64,000 bases of DNA from 43-108 sp001915545 (lineage in GTDB: Bacteria; Bacteroidota; Bacteroidia; Bacteroidales; Bacteroidaceae): assembly GCA_902491215.1 (NCBI GenBank), contig CABUGV010000011.1, positions 21,583 to 85,582 on the forward strand, written 5' to 3'. Position 1 is the stretch's first letter; every line of letters starts with the position of its first letter. The notes beneath the pieces were generated by a model. It was not told where the DNA came from. It ran no database searches and worked only from the letters and a program-made list of their open reading frames with translations. Below, piece after piece: positions 42,858-51,081 of this stretch. The position numbers and the translations under genes were made by a program.

Positions 42858-44738
42858 TTAGAGTCCGAGTTTGTATGCTTTGACAGAGCTGAATTTGCTT
42901 TCGCCTTCATTTGAGAAGAATCGTACAGCATTGTACGGTTCGGTAGGGAACACGAGATTTGTCATGGCGATTCTTCCACCGTCTACGAAAATTTCTACAG
43001 AACATTTGTCAACAAAAATGTCCAGATGGTAAGTCTTGCCGTTGCAGAGCGAGAGCGGTGCCCATGTGCCGAGAGCGAAGTCGTTTACATAATTGATTGA
43101 CAAACGCTTTCTGAAATCGTCTGTTTCCTTCTCGTGCACGTTGTATTCCTCAAGCTTGCCAAGCTCGGTAATGCCGCTTTGAGTGCGGTCCATCACCAGC
43201 TTTCCGGACTTCATGTCGAGATAAATTTTTGCCTTTTCGTTTTTGCTGTTTGTCAGCTCAATGCCAGCGATGCCTGTTTTGCACGGTGTTACATCCATTT
43301 CAATTTCGAATGCTCCATCGTTGTTGGCAAAAAGGTTCTCTACAGTCTTTTCGCTTGAAGTTGCGAATGTGCCCAGATCCTTGGTTGATTTGCGCAGAGC
43401 TTTCGTTTCAGCTACTGCATTGGCGGCCATGTATATTTCTCCGTCTTTGGTGTAGAGCGAGAGCTCTCGAGGTAGTGCGTTTGCACCTCTGTGCTGGCGT
43501 ATTGGAGTTATGTTGGCATACTGCCAGTTGCTCATCCAAGGTACTGCGATGGTTCGGTCGCCGGTGTTGGAGAAGCATACCGTAGCATAGTGGTCTTTTC
43601 CGTAATCAAGCCATTTTACAACTTCAGGCTTGTTGTCGCATTTGAACTGTTTTCCGTCGAATTCTCCAACGAAGTACTCGGTTGCACTTCCACCGAATAG
43701 GCATCCTGGATTGACATTTACAATCATGACCCACTTCATCTTGTCTTTGTTTCCATTAACAGGAAGCTGTACGAAATCCGGGCACTCAAACTGGTTTGGC
43801 TGTATTCCGTAGCCTTTGCCGAAGCCGCTCTGGTATTCCCAGTCTTTCATATTGTCTGAAGAGTAGAAGCGCATTTCCTTGTCGGCAGATACAATCATGT
43901 ACCATTTGTTGGCCGGTTCGTACCAGAATACTTTCGGATCGCGGAAATCTTTCAGACCATCGAAAGGAGTCAGTATTGGATTTTTTTCATATTTTGTATA
44001 TGTACGTCCGTTGTCGGTGCTGTATGCCATACATTGTATTTGTCCATACTTGTCGCTTGCCGATGTGTAGAATGCAATGATGGCATCCTTTCCGTATCCA
44101 GCGCTGTTGTGCTTGTCTACGACTGTACTGCCTGAGAAAATGTGTCCCAGAGTGTCGCGTGCTATTGCTGGTTTAAGGTGATCCCAATGTACGAGGTCTT
44201 TACTTACGGAATGTCCCCAATGCATGTTTCCCCATTTTGAACCATAAGGATTGTATTGGTAATAGAGGTGGTATTCGCCGTCTTTGAAGACGAGACCGTT
44301 TGCATCGTTCATCCAACCATAGAGCGGTGTGTGATGGTAAATCGGACGATAATAATCGGTATTCTTGACCTCAAATGTGTCGGCCAATGAGATGTTTTTC
44401 CAGCATGATGCGTCAGATGGAACTTTGGCAATTTCAATAACTGCTTCCTTTGCACCGGCCGGAAGTTCAAACGGAACAAAGTAGTCTGTGCTGTCGATGG
44501 CCAGACGGATGTCCATCTGTGTGTCTGCCGCATCGCCTGTATCCAGCTTGACTTTGCCTTCATCGCACGATTCCTGTATCGGCAGAATGAGATACTTGGA
44601 CGGATTCTTTATAGTAAGAACTGTGAGTGAATCTCCCTTGTGTTCAATTGTTATATTGCCTTCCTGCTGTTTGCATGAGTTCATTGAAACTGTCAATGCT
44701 GCAGTCAGAGCCATTATTGATATATTGTTTCTTTTCAT
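42858..44738 (-). CDS. GH32 fructosidase (levanase/inulinase type) lipoprotein
   Basis: A 626-residue exported fructan hydrolase. The signal peptide ends at lipobox MNSC (Cys22). An N-terminal domain like DUF4980 (about 25-125) precedes the GH32 five-bladed propeller. The catalytic triad is visible: nucleophile Asp145 in GWMNDANG, transition-state stabiliser in FRDPKVF (RDP at 266-268), and acid/base Glu318 in FECPDF. A C-terminal beta-sandwich follows (about 460-626). It is predicted to release fructose from levan, inulin or sucrose; exo-action is likely but linkage preference is not visible. Second gene of the operon, 66 bp after the receptor gene. Confidence 0.94.
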   Translation of the reverse strand: MKRNNISIMALTAALTVSMNSCKQQEGNITIEHKGDSLTVLTIKNPSKYLILPIQESCDEGKVKLDTGDAADTQMDIRLAIDSTDYFVPFELPAGAKEAVIEIAKVPSDASCWKNISLADTFEVKNTDYYRPIYHHTPLYGWMNDANGLVFKDGEYHLYYQYNPYGSKWGNMHWGHSVSKDLVHWDHLKPAIARDTLGHIFSGSTVVDKHNSAGYGKDAIIAFYTSASDKYGQIQCMAYSTDNGRTYTKYEKNPILTPFDGLKDFRDPKVFWYEPANKWYMIVSADKEMRFYSSDNMKDWEYQSGFGKGYGIQPNQFECPDFVQLPVNGNKDKMKWVMIVNVNPGCLFGGSATEYFVGEFDGKQFKCDNKPEVVKWLDYGKDHYATVCFSNTGDRTIAVPWMSNWQYANITPIRQHRGANALPRELSLYTKDGEIYMAANAVAETKALRKSTKDLGTFATSSEKTVENLFANNDGAFEIEMDVTPCKTGIAGIELTNSKNEKAKIYLDMKSGKLVMDRTQSGITELGKLEEYNVHEKETDDFRKRLSINYVNDFALGTWAPLSLCNGKTYHLDIFVDKCSVEIFVDGGRIAMTNLVFPTEPYNAVRFFSNEGESKFSSVKAYKLGL

Positions 44739-44804
44739 AATATGATTGTCTTTAAGTCTGGATTTGAAGTATTGATTTATATATGTTCTGCAATGAACAG
44801 AATA

Positions 44805-47168
44805 TTAGAATTTTATCTGTGCAGAGAGTTCTACTGTGAATGGACGTATATAGCTTCCTGCAAGTACGCTGCCTGAGTATTTCTTGGCTTCGTCCTTAGT
44901 TATGAGTTCTGCGCCGGCTATACTGCCTTTGGCACCTGTCTGGTTGAGGAAGTTTACAACTGTACATCCTACAGAGAAGTTTTTGTTGATCTGCCAGTTG
45001 ACGCCACCGAATGTTTCCCAACGTCCATTGAAATAGTAGGCATCATTGATGTTTGCGTAGGTTTTGCTGAAATAGCGGAAGCTTGTCCAGATCTTGAGGT
45101 CCTTGGTAATCATGTAGCTTGGGTCTATCTCAATAATGAACTGAGGAATTTCAGCTACGATATTGCCTGTCGCATCAATTTCTCCAACATAGCCATCTTC
45201 AAATGTAACCGATGTTTCGTATTTCTTGTAGGTCGGTTTCTGGTATGTGAAAAGGAAGTGAAGATCGAATCCTTTGAACGGATGAGCTACAACGTCAGTT
45301 GTCCAACCGAGTGTCATGATGTCGTAGTTGAGCGGTGCCGCCATAATCTGGTTGTAGCTAGGTTTTGTGTCTGTTCCTGCTACAGTGTGCTGAAGATTGA
45401 GCGTAGAGTTGTTGTTTGTCTTGGATATGTAAGAGAAGAGCGATGTCAAACTGATCCAATCGTTGTTATAATATATACCGATACGTCCGAGAGGCACAGA
45501 AATCTTGTCTGTGTTTGGCAGTGTCGCAGGTGCAAAGTTTTCGAACTTAGGATGCTGGGTTATGTAAGTGAAGTCTCCTGTAAAACCGAACTCCTTTGTA
45601 AGTTTATAGGTTGCAGCAGCTGTGAGAACGTAGTTCAGCCAATCATAATCTACATCTGTCGGTGAAATGACCGTTCCGTCTGAGCTTGTTGCACCGAGGT
45701 GATAATTTGCAAATCTGCCTACATATTCGCCTTTTGAATTCTTAACAGCCGCATTTTCTCCATGCAAAGCTTGGTATTCGAGACGACCTCCATAGTAAAT
45801 ATTGAGTTTGTCGGTGATGTCCCAGTCGTGACTTGCATAGATTGCAACTTTGTTTTCATATCCCTTATAGTATTCAGATGCATTCTTGTTGAAATCATAA
45901 TAGTAGCCGTTTCCTCCATAAGTGCGGTTGTCGGAAGTTGCATAATTGTTGTTGAATAGTCTGACTGGATAACTTCCGTCGCTTGGTACCGACTGGTCAT
46001 ACATGGTTGTGCTGGATGAGTAGTCGATGTCGTAGAACCATTCGTTTATACCTACTCGCCATGTGCTTCTGTCTGACTTCTTTGAAAGTTCTGTAGTGAG
46101 GAAGAATGAATTGATGTAACCTCTGTTGAGGCATGACATTCTGCTTTGTACGTATTCTCCGTCGTATGGTTTCATTGAACCGTCTTCTGATACATAGCTG
46201 TAGCTTATGCCTGCTTCGTTTTTATCGAGCGACATTGGTGTCTGCCATACGCATGAACCCATAGAGTGGTCGTACTTGGCAATGGCGTTCCACTTGAGTC
46301 CGTTGTCCCATTCATACTTGTTCATGAGCGTAATCTGGTGACCCCAGTTTTCAACGGCATCGTAAAGTGTTGTCTTCTTGATTTTGCCGTTCTTCATGTC
46401 CATGTATACCATTTCGTTGTCTACAGGGAGGTATGAAGTTGTACCAAGTTTAAAGTCACCGAATTCGCTTACGCTTCCATCGCCATTGTAAACAAATGGA
46501 GCAGACTGCGTTGCGTACATATATACAGGATGGCTGTTGCTGTAGTTGTACATGGCAGTAAATTCGCCTTTCTTGTTGTTGTATCGTTTTGTGAGGGCGA
46601 ATTTATATATCTGGGTCCTGTCTTGAAGAGGAGTAGACTTGATGTCGAATGTACCTGGATCGAAGTCTTGATAGATGCTTCCGCTGTAGTACCAGTCATT
46701 GGCTATTTCACCGTTGACATTGAGTGAGAATTCTTGTAATCCAAAATGATTGGATTTGTAGTCAAGAGTACCGTGAAATCCTTTTTCACCGAGTTGTGTG
46801 AAGGAATTTACCGCATAACCTATGTTGCCCGTTGTTATTGCCGTTTCAGAAATCTTGAGCAATCCTACATGGCTGAGGCTGGCATCTGCCCGCCAAAGAG
46901 AGTTTACGGTGTGCGGATTGGTGGCATAAGTCACCGGCACTCCGTTTTCCAGTACATTTACATCGGCCGATGGAAGTCCGATTTGGATTTCTCTAGGTCC
47001 GTTAGCACTGGCAGCATTGAGCATGACATTGCGATTGCCTTCCTCTTTTGCTGAATTACCTTCTGCATTTGACTCGTCTTGTGCATAGACATTAGTTGTT
47101 GCAATAGAAAATGATAGTATTGCCACTAAAGTCTGGTTTACTTTTTGTTGCCTTGATTTGCTGTTCAT
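44805..47168 (-). CDS. TonB-dependent receptor of the fructan locus
   Basis: A 787-residue outer-membrane active transporter. The signal peptide ends near TTNVYAQ (about 30); a short acidic linker is followed directly by the plug domain (about 45-150, with REIQIGLPSADVNVLENG and NIGYAVNSFTQ), then a 22-strand-type barrel ending in AQIKF with a terminal Phe. Unlike most SusC proteins it has no N-terminal carboxypeptidase-like domain, and no SusD gene is adjacent. As first gene of the operon it probably brings fructo-oligosaccharides or sucrose across the outer membrane. A -7-like box lies at 47220-47227 and a candidate operator at 47277-47320. Confidence 0.88.
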   Translation of the reverse strand: MNSKSRQQKVNQTLVAILSFSIATTNVYAQDESNAEGNSAKEEGNRNVMLNAASANGPREIQIGLPSADVNVLENGVPVTYATNPHTVNSLWRADASLSHVGLLKISETAITTGNIGYAVNSFTQLGEKGFHGTLDYKSNHFGLQEFSLNVNGEIANDWYYSGSIYQDFDPGTFDIKSTPLQDRTQIYKFALTKRYNNKKGEFTAMYNYSNSHPVYMYATQSAPFVYNGDGSVSEFGDFKLGTTSYLPVDNEMVYMDMKNGKIKKTTLYDAVENWGHQITLMNKYEWDNGLKWNAIAKYDHSMGSCVWQTPMSLDKNEAGISYSYVSEDGSMKPYDGEYVQSRMSCLNRGYINSFFLTTELSKKSDRSTWRVGINEWFYDIDYSSSTTMYDQSVPSDGSYPVRLFNNNYATSDNRTYGGNGYYYDFNKNASEYYKGYENKVAIYASHDWDITDKLNIYYGGRLEYQALHGENAAVKNSKGEYVGRFANYHLGATSSDGTVISPTDVDYDWLNYVLTAAATYKLTKEFGFTGDFTYITQHPKFENFAPATLPNTDKISVPLGRIGIYYNNDWISLTSLFSYISKTNNNSTLNLQHTVAGTDTKPSYNQIMAAPLNYDIMTLGWTTDVVAHPFKGFDLHFLFTYQKPTYKKYETSVTFEDGYVGEIDATGNIVAEIPQFIIEIDPSYMITKDLKIWTSFRYFSKTYANINDAYYFNGRWETFGGVNWQINKNFSVGCTVVNFLNQTGAKGSIAGAELITKDEAKKYSGSVLAGSYIRPFTVELSAQIKF

Positions 47169-47219
47169 GGTAATTATGGTTTTAACATTAACAACTGTTT
47201 TTGGTTTTGAATCACACTA

Positions 47220-47227
47220 CAAACATA
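47220..47227 (-). promoter_or_regulatory. Candidate -7 element of the fructan operon
   Basis: TATGTTTG on the minus strand, about 52 bp upstream of the receptor start. No -33 TTTG is seen at the expected distance, which would suit an activator-dependent promoter. Confidence 0.5.
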
Positions 47228-47276
47228 GTCAGCATCCTGTTCTGTATATGAAAATATTGTTGCATTCATCTTGTAA

Positions 47277-47320
47277 TTTTGTTTCATGAAACAAAAATTA
47301 TAGAGAATGAAGCAAAAGTT
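47277..47320 (-). promoter_or_regulatory. Candidate HTCS operator upstream of the fructan operon
   Basis: Two direct repeats, atgaaacaaaaatt at 47286-47299 and atgaagcaaaagtt at 47307-47320, are 12/14 identical and 21 bp apart start to start, two helical turns, the geometry expected for AraC-type HTCS dimers. The first overlaps a perfect 20-bp palindrome at 47277-47296. They lie about 60-95 bp upstream of the -7-like box. Function is inferred. Confidence 0.5.
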
Positions 47321-47599
47321 GTATTCTTCTAGATCATATCTTATTTAGTCAGGCCTTTTGTCTTTAAATTTTTTCTTGTCTTTTTAAATAATAAAAGAAA
47401 AAATATGTGTTTTGTTCGCTGTTTAATGTTAAAAATTATGGCTTGACAGTAATTATTATTCAAAGATTTGCACTGATTGAATATATAGATTTAAGGATTG
47501 ATTCTTTGTTTGGATAGGGGGAAAGTTATAGTTATTGTAAATTACAGGTTGATCTTTTCTGCAGGTAATAGCAGATATTGTCTCCCTAAGGCTATATAG

Positions 47600-48742
47600 T
47601 TACTTTTGTTTGTATTGCGATTTCTTGAAGATGTTCAGACCTACAATAAGCTTGAATGTTCCGAATGAATTTGTTAATCCGAAATGCTTTTCACGATAGG
47701 CATAGGTGTGCATCTCGAATACGAGACCTGTGAAGTATTTAGTATTGTTCCAGAACAGACTGGCTCTTGCGATGAGGTCTGTACTTATATTCTCCATGTT
47801 GAATTTGGAACTTTTGTCTTCTGAAACGTTCGAACTTCTATATCCTATTGAAGGAAGGAGTGATACGGCAAGCAGGCAGTTGCGCTTGAAAACCCAATTG
47901 TATCCATAGCCAAAACTTATGGCATAGTCTTTATATTCAATCTTGTCAAACAATAGGGATGGGTCGATTTTTCCTACAAGGTCGCTTGGGATTTCGTCCT
48001 TGTTGAATGTAATATCCGTACTGCTCATGGAGAATCCTAATTTCCATGAGCCGCAACTTCGTCTTTGGACGGCATTTTCACCAAATGCCGCCGGCCATGA
48101 ATAACGTCTGTTATTGAATATGTATTCCAGATTAAGACCTTTGCAGTTTGCATCTAGTCCATGAAACTTATTGTCAAGGCCTTTCATGTCTACTCCTGTT
48201 ACGCTGGTAATACGCGCTGTTTTTCCAGAATTGAACTTGTATACTTCTGCAACAAATCTTCCTGTGTTAAGTGCCAAAGACCATCTCTGTCCTGTACCGT
48301 TTGTTTCTCCTTTTTTTCTGCCGATATCGTCAAGATTGATGGAGTGTCCTAAGCCGATTATGCCGAAATAGACATATCCGCCAAGTACCATGGAAGGATT
48401 TGATTGCAAATTCATGGATTTGCGTTTCCCTGATGCAGAAGAACTGATATAATAGAAATCGTGCCATCTGCTGAGTTCCAGCTGTGTTGTTACGTTGTAC
48501 AGCTGTGGTGTGATGTAAGATGTATCGCATCCCATGAAAAAGTCATACACTCGGTCAAATGTGCGGCTTATCTTTTTTGCGAATGTTTTGTTTCCTTTAT
48601 TACTGCTTGTGTCCGCTGATATGCTGTCTGGATCGTTTACATACGTCTTTGCATCAGAATTCTGCGATGCAAAAATTGTGATGATTGTACAGATGATCCG
48701 GAGAATACAATTATTGATGTCAAACGATTTGATGCAGTTCAT
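47600..48742 (-). CDS. DUF4421 family exported protein
   Basis: A 380-residue exported protein matching the DUF4421 pattern of Bacteroidetes: a signal peptide (about residues 14-31), a FDRVYDFFMGCDTSYITPQLYN segment in two parts near 60-82, and regular beta-strand alternation through the rest, consistent with an outer-membrane barrel. No catalytic motif is seen and the family has no assigned function. It lies 80 bp downstream of the Gfo/Idh/MocA oxidoreductase gene on the same strand and may be co-transcribed with it. It is separated from the fructan operon by its control region. Confidence 0.72.
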   Translation of the reverse strand: MNCIKSFDINNCILRIICTIITIFASQNSDAKTYVNDPDSISADTSSNKGNKTFAKKISRTFDRVYDFFMGCDTSYITPQLYNVTTQLELSRWHDFYYISSSASGKRKSMNLQSNPSMVLGGYVYFGIIGLGHSINLDDIGRKKGETNGTGQRWSLALNTGRFVAEVYKFNSGKTARITSVTGVDMKGLDNKFHGLDANCKGLNLEYIFNNRRYSWPAAFGENAVQRRSCGSWKLGFSMSSTDITFNKDEIPSDLVGKIDPSLLFDKIEYKDYAISFGYGYNWVFKRNCLLAVSLLPSIGYRSSNVSEDKSSKFNMENISTDLIARASLFWNNTKYFTGLVFEMHTYAYREKHFGLTNSFGTFKLIVGLNIFKKSQYKQK

Positions 48743-48822
48743 ATAAAGGAATATCTGAAAATGTTGCTCGTAATTGTATGATCGATAGGATTATAAATAT
48801 AATACTTTTGTGCTGACTGTAG

Positions 48823-49815
48823 TTACAGCTTTCCAAGAATTTTATCCATAACCCAGTTGGTCAGTGTTGCACTTACGGAATTGCATTCACAAATAGATCT
48901 GTTCTGAAGATGTCTTGTGACAGCTTCAATCAGAGGCATTTGTGTATGCTCTGGATTTGTGAATTTGAATTCTTCTCGTCCTTCTTTAGTATGAAGTGCA
49001 ATAGGGGTATAATCAAATACGGAGAAGCATATCATGCCTTTGTCACCGACAATTTCAATCCTGTCCGTTCTGGCAGATTCGTGTGCAACGAAGCACCAAG
49101 AAGCAGAACCAGGTATGCCACTGTCGAATTTGAAGCATGCACTGATACTATCTTCAACTTTATAAAGATTTGCTACGTTGCAGCAGATTCCATTTGCTTC
49201 AGTTATAACACCGAACATGTTTTGAAGCAGGTCAAGCTGATGTGGAGCAAGGTCGTAGAAATAACCTCCGCCACCAGCAATATCAGGCTGAAGACGCCAT
49301 GGAAGATTTTTTTTGTTATAGTCCAGTTCACGTGGAGGTACGGCAAAACGTACTTGAACATTAAGCACTTTTCCAATTCTGCCGCTGAATGCAAGTTCCT
49401 TAACTTTTTTGAAATATGGCAGATAGCGTCTATAATATGCCACGAAGCATGGCACTCCTGTAAGTTCTGAAATTCTGTTTATTCTGAGACAGTCTTCATA
49501 GCTTGAAGCTAAAGGCTTTTCTACATATACAGGTTTGCCGGCACGCATGGCCATTATTGCAAAAGTTGCATGTGAAGAGGGTGGGGTGGCAATGTAGACG
49601 GCGTTGACTTCCGGGTCGTTTATCAGCTCTATAGGGTCTGAATAGAAATGCGGGATATTGTTGCGTTTGGCATAATCGCGTGCTTTGTCGATATCACGGC
49701 TCATTACAGCCGTTACCATAGAGTTTTCAATTTTGCTGAAAGCAGGACCGCTTTTCTTTTCAGTGACTTCACCGCATCCGATAAAGCCCCATTTGATAAT
49801 CTTATCGTACTCCAT
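48823..49815 (-). CDS. Gfo/Idh/MocA family oxidoreductase
   Basis: A 330-residue NAD(P)-dependent oxidoreductase. The N-terminal Rossmann fold has GFIGCGEVTEKK (residues 11-22), and the catalytic EKPLASS motif lies near 98-104; the C-terminal half is the usual alpha/beta substrate domain with a conserved HQLDLL segment. Members act on sugars, inositols or related alcohols; the substrate is not visible. There is no signal peptide, so it is cytosolic. It is divergent from the membrane-protein gene at 49924, with 108 bp between starts. Confidence 0.9.
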   Translation of the reverse strand: MEYDKIIKWGFIGCGEVTEKKSGPAFSKIENSMVTAVMSRDIDKARDYAKRNNIPHFYSDPIELINDPEVNAVYIATPPSSHATFAIMAMRAGKPVYVEKPLASSYEDCLRINRISELTGVPCFVAYYRRYLPYFKKVKELAFSGRIGKVLNVQVRFAVPPRELDYNKKNLPWRLQPDIAGGGGYFYDLAPHQLDLLQNMFGVITEANGICCNVANLYKVEDSISACFKFDSGIPGSASWCFVAHESARTDRIEIVGDKGMICFSVFDYTPIALHTKEGREEFKFTNPEHTQMPLIEAVTRHLQNRSICECNSVSATLTNWVMDKILGKL

Positions 49816-49850
49816 CTATTGTTTAATAAAACGTAATTTTAAGCTTGCCT

Positions 49851-49882
49851 TTTGCAAAAATAGCGATTTTCTCCTACTTTTG
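49851..49882 (+). promoter_or_regulatory. Promoter of the six-helix membrane protein gene
   Basis: TTTG at 49851-49854 and TACTTTTG at 49875-49882, 20 bp apart, about 41 bp before the ATG at 49924. Full match to the Bacteroidetes consensus. Confidence 0.7.
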
Positions 49883-49923
49883 TTCTAATTATCAGTATAA
49901 AAACTGAAGAAAAAAAGAGTACA

Positions 49924-50838
49924 ATGGACAATATAGAAGGAAAAAAGGAGTTTTGGATCTACAGAAGCGTATCAAAATGCTTCTCAGATGGCGTTAGTTT
50001 TCTGACAGATGATTTCTTGAAATTATTGAGACTTACATTGCCGATATTGTTGCCTCTTGCTGCGTGTATGGCTTATGTGCTTTATTCTGCTAGCAGCGTA
50101 CAGACAATAATGGATATATCTTCAGTAGGATTCCTCATACTATTGGCAATCTTTTTGTTATTTGTTTTTTATACAGCAATGGAATCTTTCATATATTCTT
50201 CTGTAAAGTTTAAGGCTGCAGGATTGGATATTGCTTCTATAAAGTTTCGAGACATTTATAAAGGCGTTTTTGGATTATTTCCAAAGATGTTGCTCTTTAA
50301 TGTCATTTCTTTATTGCTCACTGCAATTCCAGTAGGACTTGTAATGTTGCCTTTTCTTATTGTTCGTGACAGTGTGGAGTCAGATATTGCCTTTTATGTT
50401 GCAACAGTGTTGGCTGTATTGGCAGTAATAGTTTTGACAGTGCCATATAATATGGTTTTGCCGAATATTATGTTGGGCAAAGGCGGATTCTTCAAATCTT
50501 TATTTAAGGGGTATGCTTTGGGTATGAAGAAATGGGGAAAAGTTTTTGCGCTTTCACTTGTTGTTACAATAATAGTGAATGTTGTTTCGTCTTTGTTGCT
50601 TTCACCTGCTTTAATTTTTTCAATGATACAGTATTCTGCCTCATATAGTGTTCTTAACGGCGATGCAGTAAATTTGCCTGACAATTTTGGAATATGGGCA
50701 TCTGTAATTTTGTTTCTTTCGTCGTTCATGTCATTGATTCTCTTATGGTTGGAAAAAATGCCTTTTGTTTATCTATATACGTCATTTGTAGTAGACGAAA
50801 AGAACGAAAAGGAAAGTGATGCCATGATAGGCAGATGA
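49924..50838 (+). CDS. Six-helix membrane protein of unknown function
   Basis: A 304-residue inner-membrane protein with six predicted helices (about residues 37-59, 66-88, 113-140, 150-175, 203-230 and 252-282) and a short acidic N-terminus. No conserved catalytic or binding motif was recognised; the general appearance is like small uncharacterised Bacteroidetes membrane proteins with a repeated GLFPKMLLFNVI/WGKVFALSLVVTI pattern, perhaps an internal duplication. It has its own promoter and is followed by the terminator at 50879. Confidence 0.75.
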   Translation: MDNIEGKKEFWIYRSVSKCFSDGVSFLTDDFLKLLRLTLPILLPLAACMAYVLYSASSVQTIMDISSVGFLILLAIFLLFVFYTAMESFIYSSVKFKAAGLDIASIKFRDIYKGVFGLFPKMLLFNVISLLLTAIPVGLVMLPFLIVRDSVESDIAFYVATVLAVLAVIVLTVPYNMVLPNIMLGKGGFFKSLFKGYALGMKKWGKVFALSLVVTIIVNVVSSLLLSPALIFSMIQYSASYSVLNGDAVNLPDNFGIWASVILFLSSFMSLILLWLEKMPFVYLYTSFVVDEKNEKESDAMIGR

Positions 50839-50878
50839 TAGCTGTATTAAGTTGTATATTTTTTGAATAAATTCTATA

Positions 50879-50915
50879 GGCTGTGTCGTAAAGTCGATAC
50901 AGCCTTTTTATTTTG
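50879..50915 (+). terminator. Terminator after the six-helix membrane protein gene
   Basis: aggctgtgtcg / cgatacagcct stem with a taaagt loop, followed by a T-rich run. It shares the gctgtgtcgta core with the terminator after glgP. Confidence 0.85.
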
Positions 50916-50989
50916 AACTCGAAGTCTTTTCTGTTGCATTACCTTTTGTAAAATGTATTGTGCAGAGTTACATATTTAGTTGAGGATTT

Positions 50990-51020
50990 TTTGTTTTTCT
51001 GAATTTTATATATACTTTTG
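50990..51020 (+). promoter_or_regulatory. Promoter of the second S41 peptidase gene
   Basis: TTTG at 50990-50993 and TACTTTTG at 51013-51020, 19 bp apart. It decides the gene's start: the upstream in-frame TTG at 50980 lies before the promoter, so 51082 is used. Confidence 0.7.
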
Positions 51021-51081
51021 TTTAGGACATATAATTACATTAGATAGATTAATAATTGACATTTTAAATCTGATAACTATT

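Larger units (their letters stand above)
47169..47599. other. Regulatory region upstream of the fructan operon
   Basis: This 431-bp gap holds the operon's -7-like box and the candidate operator. The part from 47340 to 47599, next to the DUF4421 stop, is very AT-rich, with no clear terminator, promoter pair or open frame. Confidence 0.5.
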
